Below, one piece after another: positions 31,366 through 42,023 of a DNA stretch of 64,000 nt. The first letter of the stretch is position 1; every line of letters begins with the position of its first letter. Below the pieces are notes generated by a model. That model made no database searches and was not told the origin of the DNA. It saw nothing but the letters and a program-made list of their open reading frames with translations. Position numbers and translations under genes: made by a program. Source of the DNA: Archegozetes longisetosus (taxonomy: Eukaryota; Arthropoda; Arachnida; Sarcoptiformes; Trhypochthoniidae); NCBI GenBank assembly GCA_018873245.2, contig JAEMBT020000007.1, forward strand, positions 10,485,129-10,549,128. Direction: 5' to 3'.

Positions 31366-31592
31366 TAATATTTGTCACTCAAAATGAAAGTCTAAGGTTT
31401 CAAACATTATTAATACGTTTCTCTGGATTAACATTTTAAAACAAACTCAAATTTAATCCATTGATTTTGTATTTCTTATCCTTATCTTTGATTCAATTAT
31501 TCTCGGCTCGAATTGATAACTTGCGTTCGACAATAAATATATTTATTTATTTGTTTGAAAAATGCAATGCAAAATGTAATCAATTATGAAAG

Positions 31593-33785
31593 CTAAAAAT
31601 GTTTATAAAGTATATAAAGTGCAATCAAACAAAACAAATATTTGTTATGGTGAGGAATTGATGCAGATGAATCAGAGAATTTACAATGATCTTCATTTTG
31701 ATATTGTCCAATACAAGCAGCGAATGCCATCACGTGAGCCACATATGACTGTTCTTGAGTCCCTTGAAATAGATGAGCCATTGGACCGATGCTATAAACG
31801 GCTTTATAAACAATAATGTATTAAAATACTTAAAAGTTAATGGCCTACCATTCTTACCGACATCCTCTCCGGCGTGATTTGAGGATCCTAGATGAACGGC
31901 CGATAGTTGTGTGTATGTTAAATTAGCTGAAAATAATTTTAATTTAAAGTTTTAATTATCACTCACAATAAAAATACTTAAAAACTTAATTCTCAAACAA
32001 TTGTTAGTCACAATTCTCTAAAGGCAATTAATAATTATGACTGACCTGTATCTATGGTTGACGGATCGGTTCTATTGGCTTCGAAACCTGGTCCGTTGCC
32101 ATACATTAGTGTTGTGAAAGGTTTCGAATCAGTGTCTTTATCTGCTATACCGAAAATAGAATTTCCTCTCTTCGGATAACCACTTATAGTAAGTGTATGC
32201 GAATGATCTGCAGTCACAACAATTAGAGTTTCATCTTTTGGTAACATTTGACGGGCTTTTTCTATGGCCTTTTCAAAAGCTAAAGTTTCATAAAGAGAAA
32301 GTACAGCATAATTGTCGTGATGTGCGTGATCTATTCTTCCTCCTTCTACTAGTAACACAAATCCATTTTGGTCTTTTCTCAGAATCTTAAGGGCGGCTTC
32401 TGTCATTTGTTCGATAGATGGTTCACCATTCTCTGACTTATCTCTTTCTTGTTCATAAGACATATGTGAGTAATCGAATAAACCAAGTAAATACTCAGTT
32501 CGTTTGTAATCAATATTATTTAACGATGAAGTCGTGTTCACATATTGATAAGCACTTGTATTGAGTCCACTTTGACTTTTACTGTTGATCCACTCGTCTA
32601 TCAAACTTCTATTGTCAGTTCTCATACCAAATTGACCACTTGGATCCAAATGAGTAGTTGGCAGAAAACTTCTTCTTCCACCTCCCAGAATAACTTTGAG
32701 TTTAGATCCGGGTTCGTCTTCTATCAGTTGTCGTGCAATGTCTTTACAATTTCCCGTTACAGTCGATGACATTTTTGCCTCCCAGTTTCTTTCAGATACA
32801 TGTGCATAACTAGCAGCAGGAGTCGCATGAGTTATTCTGGTTGTGGTGACAACACCTGCACTTTTTCCTAGAAATAAAAATCTTAATTTTATTTGTTCAA
32901 CACATTGAACACATCGAGCAAATCGTGTCAAACCTGAATCAATAGCCCATTTCAAAATTGACGAGACACTATTTTGATTGACCAAATCACAATTTTTTTC
33001 TTTTCTAGCAATTCGAGCATTCACTCCAATCGTACCCAAATTAGTTTTGACGCCACACAAAAATGCTGTCGCAGTTCCAGCAGAATCAGAAATTTGATGA
33101 TCCACATTATAGGTCTATGGGCAAAATTTATAAGCTGTGAAGCTTAGAATACTTTAGATGAAATAAAAACTTTATACTAACTTTTATCAACGAGATGTAA
33201 GGAAACTGATCGAACGTAAGGACAGATTCTTCTCCCGATCTGTTATTGAGCTGTCCTTTCAGTATTCGGGCAGAAGTTATTGTTGAAATACCCATTCCAT
33301 CGCCAAGAAATATAATGACATTTTTTGCTTTTTTATGAATTACTTTTTGATTGAGTGCTCGACGTAATGAGTATTCAGAAAGCTTGTTCCAATACTCTGG
33401 ATTTAATTCAGCTTTAGGTTAAGAGAATATATTTCAATAGATCATTAATTATATCAATTTAATCGTTGCAAACTAGGCCTCAAGTCATCGGTATGAATTA
33501 GTTTAAATTTATTATTCAAAATTGACGTAACTAGACTTACAACTTGTAATTTAAATCTCTCAATATAAAATGAATCAATATAAAATTTCATAAGTGTTTA
33601 GATACCTGTTATTTAATTATACGTTAAATGTTTATACAGCAGTATACATTATTTGAAAACTTCAAACTTTCTAATGTATGAGAACACATACCTTTGTCGT
33701 AATCGAATCTTGGCGAAGATCCTGCTTCAACAATTTGCAATAATACAAAAAGTTTTATTAAGAACAAGATCATACAGCGTCTCAT
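31593..33785 (-). CDS. ALP-B: alkaline phosphatase with exon 5 frameshift
   Basis: Exons on the minus strand: 33692-33785, 33182-33411, 32934-33114, 32046-32867, 31858-31927, 31593-31801, the same sizes as ALP-A except exon 5, which is 70 instead of 69 nt. The signal peptide [21 protein letters not shown], phosphoserine motif [22 protein letters not shown] and VTADHSH are intact. In exon 5 an extra A (run TTAAAATT where ALP-A has GTAAATT) shifts the frame, so the last His ligand (SNHAGEDV in the unshifted frame) and the GPI tail are lost and a stop is reached early in exon 6. Exon 6 itself is intact and nearly identical to ALP-A. Either a recently inactivated gene, or a sequencing/assembly error in an A-run. 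Introns 3 and exon 6 look converted from ALP-A. Confidence 0.8.
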
Positions 33786-33890
33786 TGTGACTCTACCACA
33801 CAATAATCTTTTTGAGTCTATTTGAGAGCTTAAGCTTAGGTTTATTCGAGCTATCAATAGTAAAATCAAATCTGAGATCTTCTTAAATAG

Positions 33891-33900
33891 ACACACCTTC
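33891..33900 (-). promoter_or_regulatory. TATA-like box of ALP-B
   Basis: CTATTTAAGA on the minus strand, 106 nt before the ALP-B start codon, matching the position of the ALP-A TATA box (104 nt). One-off from a canonical TATA box. Confidence 0.5.
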
Positions 33901-33929
33901 ACGTGTATTTCACACCTTTCTCTAACGAC

Positions 33930-35330
33930 CAATTAAATCAAGTACTAATTTTATTATCTTTTATCTCTGGACGTAAGCATTGTTTAAGATGTACTGATAA
34001 GTGAAAAATAATTTTGTAACTTCTTCTCAATTGATTAAAACTCCTCGAACTTTAACCAAAACACAATAAATAAAAATGAAGAAAATCTATACTCAGATTA
34101 TCGATATCAAAATTACTTCCGGGGAAAATCAATCAAATGAGGTTAAGATAGTTAGATATCGGGAATAAAGATCAATCGGTTTAGTTTTTAGATAAGAGAA
34201 CAAACTATTTAATGATAATTTTGTTAACTACTTCTCACTTATGTGCAGTTCACTAATACTTAACTGCATTTCAGTTGAGTGAATATATATTGCAGTAATT
34301 GCAACTATTCTTTATTGACATAAGCGAAATTTTATTTAATCAAATTAATTTTAACTTTTTATTAATGTTTTAACAGCTGCATAACAATTGTATTGACCCA
34401 AAGATCACTCGGCTGCTGGAAACGTGATATTATTATTGCTTACGAAATACCTATTTTCTACATAATGAATAGTCACAATTTTCAGATTTGATTATCAAAC
34501 AAATTATAATTCATATATCAAATTCACTATATATTTTCTGTCATCATTATTCAACTAGAAATTCTTTAACTCTAATACTTTTTTCATTCAAACCATCGGA
34601 AAATAGTGTCGCAATGAAAAACTCCTATTCACCAGTTGTTAAATATATAGCATAAAGTTACGAAAGATTGCTTATTCAATAAACTTAAAAGTGAATGGTA
34701 AGAGAATAGTTTGGGTAGTTTTAAGGCCCTTGTAGACTCCGTATTTGAAGCATTCGAAAAACAGGCTACACTGAATTACAGTTAAGATCTAGATGAAATC
34801 CGACTGACTTTCAGGTACAAAAAATCGATATTCACTAATTACTTTAATAGAGTACTTAACATTTAGTCGCAAGAAGAAAGATAATCTTGAATCTGAATCT
34901 TGAGCTTTTTGTTGTGCACTTTGAAATCAAAACATTCGATATAATGATGAAGTGGACGCTCGCATATAAATGCTCTCAAATATAAACTGAATTTGATTGC
35001 ATTTAAGATATTCTAAGTCTCGTTAATCAGGCTCAAAACCTAGTTTAGACATCGATTCTTGTGGCTGATACATGGTATAACATGACTTATTAGGAATTTG
35101 TTGTTCATCCGAACTCTCACTTCTAATGACACGAAATTCTTTGAATAATTTGTTTTCACACTTAATTAACTCTTACTAAATTCAAACCATTAGTTAATTT
35201 TTCAGCCTTTGATAACTATTGAAAATAATGATTGATTTTAATGATGTAGTTATTCTGAATCATATTTACGAATTACGCATTGCTATTTACATTGGCAATC
35301 CTTTAGCAATGCAGTGACCAAAACTATTAA
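33930..35330. other. Spacer between ALP-B and ALP-E
   Basis: No gene recognised in this 1.4 kb. It lies at the centre of the large inverted arrangement SDR-6/ALP-B versus ALP-E/SDR-7. The first part should include the ALP-B promoter region. Confidence 0.4.
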
Positions 35331-35869
35331 ATAGTGGTCAATTTGGTTTGAGAAATGATAATAGAAATTTGATAGACGGGTGGATCAAAACAAAAGGGGA
35401 AAGTGGTCTTGAAGCTGATGCCTACCAATATGTCAACAATAAAGAGCTGAAAAAAGTTAATTTTGACCAAACATAGTATTTATGTGGTTTGTTTATACAA
35501 TTATGGCTTATGGACAAGAAAGAGATAAGTCAGATTATGGTGAACCATCTATCGAATAACTGACTGAGGCCGTCATTAATATTCTAAGATCAAAGTGGAT
35601 TTGTATTATTAGTAGAAGGAGGAAGAATAGATCACGCACGTCACGACAATTATGCCGTACTTTCTCTTTACGAAAGGAGGATGCCAAGACCCTATGGGAC
35701 CATTGCCTAAATTGATTCCACAACAAGCTACATATTTTTGGAAAGGTCTCGACAAGAGAAGAAAGATTGTCAATGAGCACAACTTGAAGTAACGTAGCAT
35801 TACGGAAACAGAGGGCAAGAATGGGTAGGCACAGTTTCACGATCATCCGCCTCCGGGAGCCACCTCCTC

Positions 35870-36271
35870 GTGGTGACGGCTGGCAACTCACTTACAAATA
35901 TAAGTCAAGCTAAGGCTCCTAGCCAAAAATATGCCGTCATGGCGGATGACGAGCACTGGGAGTCTCGGGCGGTACCCTCTCAAATGAAGCCTCTTAGACT
36001 TAGCTCCCATGGGATTCTAGCTGGTGATCCCATGTTGGTCCGCAGATGGATCAGGTCGCGGCACAGGAACTCTATAAAGTACTCTATCTACCTTTTAGTA
36101 GATAGAGCACTTTCCGGTGCCGCAGCCATTTCCGAGTACTGTTGTCAGTGCAAAAATGGCCGGAGAACCGTCGAATGTTGTGCACACATAATGACGGTAC
36201 TCTTACTTCTCGGGTATGGCAGATACCGGCCTGAGATTCAAATACCTTCAAAGTCTCTGTTTGGTGTTTGA
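35870..36271 (+). CDS. SWIM-type zinc-finger fragment (transposon protein C-terminus)
   Basis: 133 codons open from GTG/ATG-less context. A conserved-looking stretch RRWIRSRHRNSIKYSIYLLV is followed by the CxCx(n)CxH zinc-finger pattern YCCQCKNGRRTVECCAHI and LLLLGYGRYRPEI. A homologous, more decayed copy lies at 5180-5400. I recall SWIM fingers of this type at the C-terminus of animal DDE transposases of the Harbinger/ISL2EU kind, but the catalytic domain is not visible here, so this is an incomplete transposon protein. The start shown is only the first open codon. Role inferred: DNA or protein contact during transposition. Confidence 0.5.
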   Translation: MVTAGNSLTNISQAKAPSQKYAVMADDEHWESRAVPSQMKPLRLSSHGILAGDPMLVRRWIRSRHRNSIKYSIYLLVDRALSGAAAISEYCCQCKNGRRTVECCAHIMTVLLLLGYGRYRPEIQIPSKSLFGV

Positions 36272-36595
36272 AAGCACTGACGATGAAAACTCACAATGAT
36301 TTATTTATCTATATTTTTATTTAATTTATACTTTATCTTTCTCTCTTAGCCTTTTATATGACCTTGAAATATTTAATTTTATATATATTTGTAACCTACT
36401 CTTGATACTGAACCGGGAAGGTCGCGCGCTTTCGGAACGCTTTCTAAATCAAACCTAGCTCAAAGTATGCTCAAAGCCATACAAAATATCAGGCAATTAA
36501 CCATTTTTGCAAATGGCCTCCAAATTCTGTAAAAATTAAGAATTAAAACATTCATTTACTTTTGGTATAAAGTTTCAAAATAGTTTTAACACACA

Positions 36596-36664
36596 GCCTC
36601 GTTGGTCAAGTGGTAATACGTAGGACTCGTATTACTATAGATCTAGGTTCGATGCTCTGTGGCG
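36596..36664 (+). tRNA. Degenerate tRNA-Thr(CGT)-like sequence, LIR3 left arm
   Basis: 69 nt with A-box TGGTCAAGTGG and B-box-like GGTTCGATGC. An anticodon arm TAGGA-CTCGTAT-TACTA places CGT in the anticodon with the conserved T before it. T-stem and acceptor stem pair poorly, so it is probably a tRNA-derived remnant. Confidence 0.35.
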
Positions 36665-37059
36665 TTTAATTATTTTTTATATTTAAAAATTTTTTTAGTT
36701 TCTAAAGTCCAATATGTTTGAAACTATTAAACTTTGTTTAACCGGTGGAATATAATAGATAATGTAATAAATTACAGAATCTAGTTAATGTTAAGTTTAT
36801 TTAATTCATTTCAAGCAATATTCCATGATATTCTATGAAAATTTAGCTACACTTATAAGAAGAATTTGCAATGACTTTTTGTTACTTTTGCTTATCACAG
36901 AATATTACTTGAAATGAATTAAATAAACTTAACATTAACTAGATTCTGTAATTTATTACATTATCTATTATATTCCACCGGTTAAACAAAGTTTAATAGT
37001 TTCAAACATATTGGACTTTAGAAACTAAAAAAAATTTTTAAATATAAAAAATAATTAAA

Positions 37060-37128
37060 CGCCACAGAGCATCGAACCTAGATCTATAGTAATACGAGTC
37101 CTACGCATTACCACTTGACCAACGAGGC
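37060..37128 (-). tRNA. Degenerate tRNA-Thr(CGT)-like sequence, LIR3 right arm
   Basis: Inverted copy of 36596-36664 with only about one difference (CTACGCATTA versus the left-arm complement). Same weak T and acceptor stems. Two facing copies would give complementary polymerase III transcripts if both were active. Confidence 0.35.
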
Positions 37129-37586
37129 TGTATGTTAAAACTATTTTGAAACTTTATACCAAAAGTAAATGAATGTTTTAATTCTTAATTTTTACAGAAT
37201 TTGGAGGCCATTTGCAAAAATGGTTAATTGCCTGATATTTTGTATGGCTTTGAGCATACTTTGAGCTAGGTTTGATTTAGAAAGCGTTCCGAAAGCGCGC
37301 GACCTTCCCGGTTGAGCCTTTTGACATCTCTTTTGTTACGAAAAAGTCACTTTTTTCTGAGGTCAAAAAAGGTCAATATCGCGTGAACGCCATAACCCAG
37401 GTCATAAAAATTTATATATTTAGACTCTACTCGTCATGCTTGATATTTTGACATCCGAAGATATTTGGAATCAAGATAGGCTATTTCTTGGCATCCTCCT
37501 TTAGCTTTTGAAAAGGCTATAGAAAAAGCCCGTCAAGTGTTACCAAAAGATAATGTGCCGCAGATCATGCGCATACACTTACTACA

Positions 37587-38300
37587 GAGTGGACATCTAA
37601 AACCGTACACAATCGAACATCAAAAGTTTTTTACTCATACTTTCTAAAGAAAAGTTTTATCGAAAAAGTTCAATATTAGAAAAGATCTAATTTAAACTTT
37701 TATTAAACATAAATCTAAGATAAGAATGAATAAAGAAAAAAATGGTGTTCACAACGATCGAACGTACTGTGTGGTCACTATCATTACTTTAGCTGAAGAA
37801 GCGCTACCTAAATAAGTGATTTTAAAGCCCAACCAAATTGGCCTGAAAGTCCTCAGAGATTCAAGCAAAACCAATATAAACATGATTTCATTATCGTTAT
37901 CTTTGTACATGGATCAGTTTATGATGATAATGAAATCATGTTTACACCGATTGTCCCCAAACGTTGGATGATTTGAAAATAATGAAATAATTTGAAATAT
38001 TTAAAATAAAAATTAAAAAATAACTACTAAAAGTTTGGTCAATATTTCTAAAAGTATGCTTCAGAGTTAGGCTCTGTTTGGAGAATAACTTTGAACACTT
38101 TTAGCATTTACTATAAATTCAAATAATATGTACTTTTAAAAACACTTTTTTGATTTTTTTATGAACTGATAAAATATATATTTTGAGTTAATGACTTTTT
38201 ATTTAAGTATAAAGTAGTTAGCCTGTTTTTGATAGATGCCATAACAAATGTTTTATGGCTAAGTTCAGTTTTAAAATATCCGCCTTGTATAAACAGTTAA
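37587..38300. mobile_element. Unclassified insert in ALP-E with internal hairpin
   Basis: Interrupts the ALP-E exon 4 between the TADHAHTLT-like codons and the NSIF codons. It contains a perfect 18-bp inverted repeat (AAACATGATTTCATTATC at about 37876 and its complement near 37935). The segment TAGCTGAAGAAGCGC (about 37790) is shared with the insert at 6205-6735. Ends and target duplication are not clear. Confidence 0.45.
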
Positions 38301-38936
38301 CAGAAGATAGGAAATTCGATTTTCCGTAAAGCAGAGAATGATTCTGATTCGAAACCTTTCACCACACTAATGTATGGCAACGGATCAGGTTATGAAGCCA
38401 ATAGAATTGATCCGTCAACCGTTTGTACAAGTCAGTATTCATTAAATGTTACGAAATTATAGTGTTTCATATGAATGTCCGAATTTCTAAGAACTATAAG
38501 TCATAGACTGCTTAGTTTAACTGAATGTATTTTACATTGGTTGATGTTTACTTTTTAAAAATCAAATTTATTAAAATCTATTAAACCTTAGCCAATTTAC
38601 GATACCGACAACTATCAGCCGTTCCTCTCATGATAGAATCAAATCACGGAGGAGAAGATGTCGGTAAGGACTTGAAATAATCGCTAGTTTACTTCGTATT
38701 TATTTCAATACATCATTGTTTGTATAGCTGTTCAAAGTATTGGTCCAATGGCTCATCTATTCCAAGGGACTCAGGAACAGTCATATGTGGCTCACGTGAT
38801 GGCATTCGCTGCTTCTATTGGACAATATCAAAATGAAGATCATTGCAAATTCTCTGATTCATCTGCATCAATTCCTCACCATAACAAATATTTGTTTTGT
38901 TTGATTGCACTTTATATACTTTATAAACTTTTTTAG

Positions 38937-41003
38937 TTTTCATAATTCATTACATTTTGCATTGCATTTTTCAAACAAATAAATATATTTATTGCTGAAC
39001 GCAAGTTATCAATTCGAACCTTTAATAATTGAATCAAATAATAAGGATGAGAAATACTAAAATCAATTAATCCAATTTGCGTCTGTTTTAAAACACTAAT
39101 ACACGAAACCTATTAATAATGTTTGAAAACTTAAACTATTATTTTAAATGACAAATATATTTAATTGTATTTACATTGAAGACTAAGTTTAATGTGTTGA
39201 CAGAATCACAAACAATAACTGATTTCATAATATATAATCAATTTTTAATATATTTTCTTAATTATTATTTATAATAATAGACAGCAACGGATCAAACATT
39301 TAATTGTCTCAATCGAATAGCCCTTAAAGTGTTGAAGTTTTCAAAGCATTCTTTTAGCGATTACCAAAAATTATGGTCAAATGTAAATTACAAATACGAA
39401 TTGTACTAAATTCTGTTAAACCACATCTTAAGTAACCCATTCATATAAAAATGTCGACAAATTGGTTTTGAAAGAAATAAACAATTCGGTAGCCATGTAT
39501 TGAGACATCAATTAAATGAAAAGTCGAAAATCGCATAAAATCGAAATTTGGACAAAACTGAGTGGAAGTACAGTCTTCACACATCACAAATAACTGAACA
39601 TTTTGTCAAACTATTACTAAAGATTAGTGTCAATGCAGTCAAATAGAATTTAAGACCGCTTTACGTCGCATATAAGTACATATGCTTTAATGTGAATCGT
39701 TAGAAATTTTAAAATTAGCATTTACGACAAGTAATTATATTCTGGATTATAACCACATGGGGATTGAGAATTCATTTCATAAGGCCATGTCTCAGAATGT
39801 GAATTTTCACGAAACGATTGAACAATTACAAAGTATTAACGTTTTACTTATTTGAACAAAGTAAAAGCAAATCATTTTAAAAGACTTCTAATACAAAAAA
39901 ATGCTTTTTACAGTTTGAAATTTTAGTTTAGAAAATTGATAATGGGTCTATACTATTATGAAATTTCTCATATTAACGTAATGTCCTAAATTTTAAGAAC
40001 TTGAAGGATCCAGTTTTAAAAGATGACATTTGAACCATGTATTAAAATTCAGGAATTAAGTGCATGAGTCTTGAGATTCCGAATTATAAATACGTGTACT
40101 TATATGCGGCGTAAAACGGGTACAATACGAATAAAAACATATTTTCCTAAAACTATCGAAAACTAGTTGCCACACGAGACAACAGTTTTAGTAACAACAA
40201 ATATTCAGCTCAAAACCGATTCATTAATTGTATTGTTGTTCTCGAACAAACTCAGAAATTAAAAACAGTTCTCAAATCAAATCAAGACCGTCAATGCGCT
40301 TGTTTTGATGCTTTAGTTTTAGTTATGTTGTTGTCCATCACTTCATAGAGTTGGAACACTAAACCATTCGTTTCGAAAGCTTACTGTTTGATCAAACTTT
40401 TGCTAATCGTAACCATATTTTAAGTGTTCGGATGACCCACACTTTCACTCTGAAGTATGTCTTCAACAGCAAAACAAATATTCAATAATATGGAGTACCT
40501 CAAACATTAATAAGATTCAAGGCTTGTCAACAAGAAATAAAACTCAAAAAGAACTCGAATTAAAGTGAATTTGACTGGAATCTAATTTTAATAAAGTTTT
40601 ATTTTGATTGAGATTTTATTTATTTATTAATTTTCATTATAACTTTTATAAACTTGAGAAATGACAGAACATCACTAAATAACGACATTCTAATTACAAT
40701 ATTAAGTTTTAATAGCATTAGGATCTTCTAATGACAAAAATGTAGTCTATTTATGTGCCATTATTTCCGACAATCTCTCGAAATTTTTTGTAAATTTAAG
40801 CGAAAGAACTCAAACAAACAGATGAAGTTCAGTACATAATTCTCAGATGAATTTTCAATCAATTATAGATAAAAGACAATTTTATTTTTTCTATAATTAA
40901 AGAACTCTATAATTGAGTGAAAGTTGGAAAATAGCATTTATTAAATGAAAGTTTGTGTAAATGCATCGAAAAATAAAACAAATTAATGATTGATAAAAGT
41001 TTT
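38937..41003 (-). repeat. Inverted spacer of module 3 (ALP-E to SDR-7)
   Basis: Reverse complement of the module 2 spacer (28750-31590) without its three inserted MITEs. At about 39070-39080 it shows the empty LIR1 site and at about 39330 the empty site of the 29939 hAT element. No gene. Confidence 0.65.
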
Positions 41004-42023
41004 TTAACAAGATTTAATTGGAATGATTAATCCGATGTCATAACCGTATATCTTTTGATTTGCGTGAAATCTTCGCCTAATTTCTTTGAAGTGATTGAAA
41101 GCGTATTTCATAATGAAGTTAGTGCCGAACAAATGAGAGACAGAGTTTTGAAAGCAAGCAATCAGTTTGTGTGTGGGATAACCAAAAGTTCGGCTCTCGA
41201 TTCCAACGGTTTTAAGAGCACTCTTTGCGAACTGTTGTGATGATGGAATAAAAAGTGAAGTCTGAACATTTTTAATCATATTAGTTGACACGTAGAATGG
41301 TAATACAGTTTGAATAGTGATTCCTTTGTTTTCATATTCAACTTGAAGTGAACGCGACAAGTGATCCATATATGCTTTGGTCGCTGAATATATAGATAAT
41401 AGAGGTGTGGGAAATAACGCTGTATATGAAGACATGTTGATTATGATGCCACGACCTTTGACCTCCATTTTAGGCAAAATCATGTAGATTAGACGTGTGC
41501 ACGAAATTATATTCACATTAATCGATGTACTGATAAACTCCTTAACATTAGGTATCTGTGTGAAAAACTCTGGACAAGAGTTCGGATAAGCAATACCAAC
41601 ATTATTGACGAGTACATGAATCTCACTTAAATCTTTCAATTCATTTTCTATTTGATCGTAAATATCAGTTCGACTGAAATCTACAGCTAATGTTCTGATT
41701 ATTATTTCATCAGAGATCGATTTGAGATCATCTCTAACTTTATTGAGTTTGACTGGACTACGACTTATAAGTAACAAATTATATCCCTTTTTGGCCAATT
41801 GTTGAGCATAAGCTAAACCAATGCCATCAGTAGATCCAGTTATTACGGCCCAAGTTTGTTCTCGTCCACACCACTTGGCTCCAAATCCCAGATTCGCTAC
41901 AATTGATGTCCAAATGAATTTCAATATTTGAATAGTAATGTTTGCTAATATTAATATTATTATTATAATGCCTAATATTTCACAAATAGAAGAAAACATC
42001 TTATTATTCTCAGACTTATACAT
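41004..42023 (-). CDS. SDR-7: short-chain dehydrogenase (17-beta-HSD12 / 3-ketoacyl-CoA reductase-like)
   Basis: Intronless, 339 residues, ATG in ATGTATAAGTCT context. N-terminal hydrophobic anchor, TGSTDGIG, NNVGIAY, YSATK and KSALKTVGIESRTFGYPTHKL all intact. The central 180-250 bp coding for the cofactor-binding region is identical or nearly so to the other copies, including silent positions, while the membrane segment and the last 40 codons differ. It shares with SDR-8 the features WTSIVANLGFGAKW and TNMIKNVQTSLF, so these two form a subgroup distinct from SDR-5/6. Inverted partner of SDR-6 in the large ALP/SDR inverted arrangement. Likely an active ER reductase; substrate unknown. Confidence 0.9.
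   Translation of the reverse strand: MYKSENNKMFSSICEILGIIIIILILANITIQILKFIWTSIVANLGFGAKWCGREQTWAVITGSTDGIGLAYAQQLAKKGYNLLLISRSPVKLNKVRDDLKSISDEIIIRTLAVDFSRTDIYDQIENELKDLSEIHVLVNNVGIAYPNSCPEFFTQIPNVKEFISTSINVNIISCTRLIYMILPKMEVKGRGIIINMSSYTALFPTPLLSIYSATKAYMDHLSRSLQVEYENKGITIQTVLPFYVSTNMIKNVQTSLFIPSSQQFAKSALKTVGIESRTFGYPTHKLIACFQNSVSHLFGTNFIMKYAFNHFKEIRRRFHANQKIYGYDIGLIIPIKSC

Larger units (their letters stand above)
36411..37313. mobile_element. Snap-back element LIR3 with a tRNA-like sequence in each arm
   Basis: Arms 36411-36822 and 36901-37313 are reverse complements at about 98-99% by eye, starting AACCGGGAAGGTCGCG, around a 78-bp spacer. Each arm contains a tRNA-like sequence. The right end may continue as GGTTGAGCC followed by TTTT; the left side has no AAA, so the target rule seen for LIR1 and LIR2 cannot be confirmed. 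It is nested inside the SWIM-2 element. No coding region. Confidence 0.7.
35676..37499 (+). mobile_element. AAA|TTT-inserted, TSD-free DNA transposon with SWIM zinc finger (SWIM-2)
   Basis: Inverted ends GGAGGATGCCAAGA / TCTTGGCATCCTCC (14 bp, perfect), lying between host AAA (35673-35675) and TTT (37500-37502) inside the ALP-E exon 4. The intact ALP genes read GAAACTTTAGC there, so nothing was duplicated; one C is missing. The ends resemble those of SWIM-1 (GGAGAATGTCC). It carries a SWIM zinc-finger ORF (35870-36271) and is itself interrupted by snap-back element LIR3 (36411-37313). GC content of the coding part is higher than that of the surroundings, which fits a separate origin. Confidence 0.75.
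35331..38936 (+). pseudogene. ALP-E: alkaline phosphatase pseudogene split by nested insertions
   Basis: Pieces homologous to ALP-A, now on the plus strand: part of exon 4 at 35331-35675 (from [13 protein letters not shown] through [17 protein letters not shown]), more exon 4 at 37500-37586, the end of exon 4 at about 38301-38431, exon 5 at about 38592-38661 with the ESNHGGEDV codons, and exon 6 from about 38730 to the stop near 38936. Exons 1-3 are missing. Exon 4 contains several in-frame stops and small deletions, and is cut by a 1.8-kb SWIM element and by a 0.7-kb insert at about 37587-38300. Exon 6 remains open and close to the ALP-A sequence (..LYILYKLF). Clearly dead; together with SDR-7 it is the inverted counterpart of the SDR-6/ALP-B pair. 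Confidence 0.88.
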
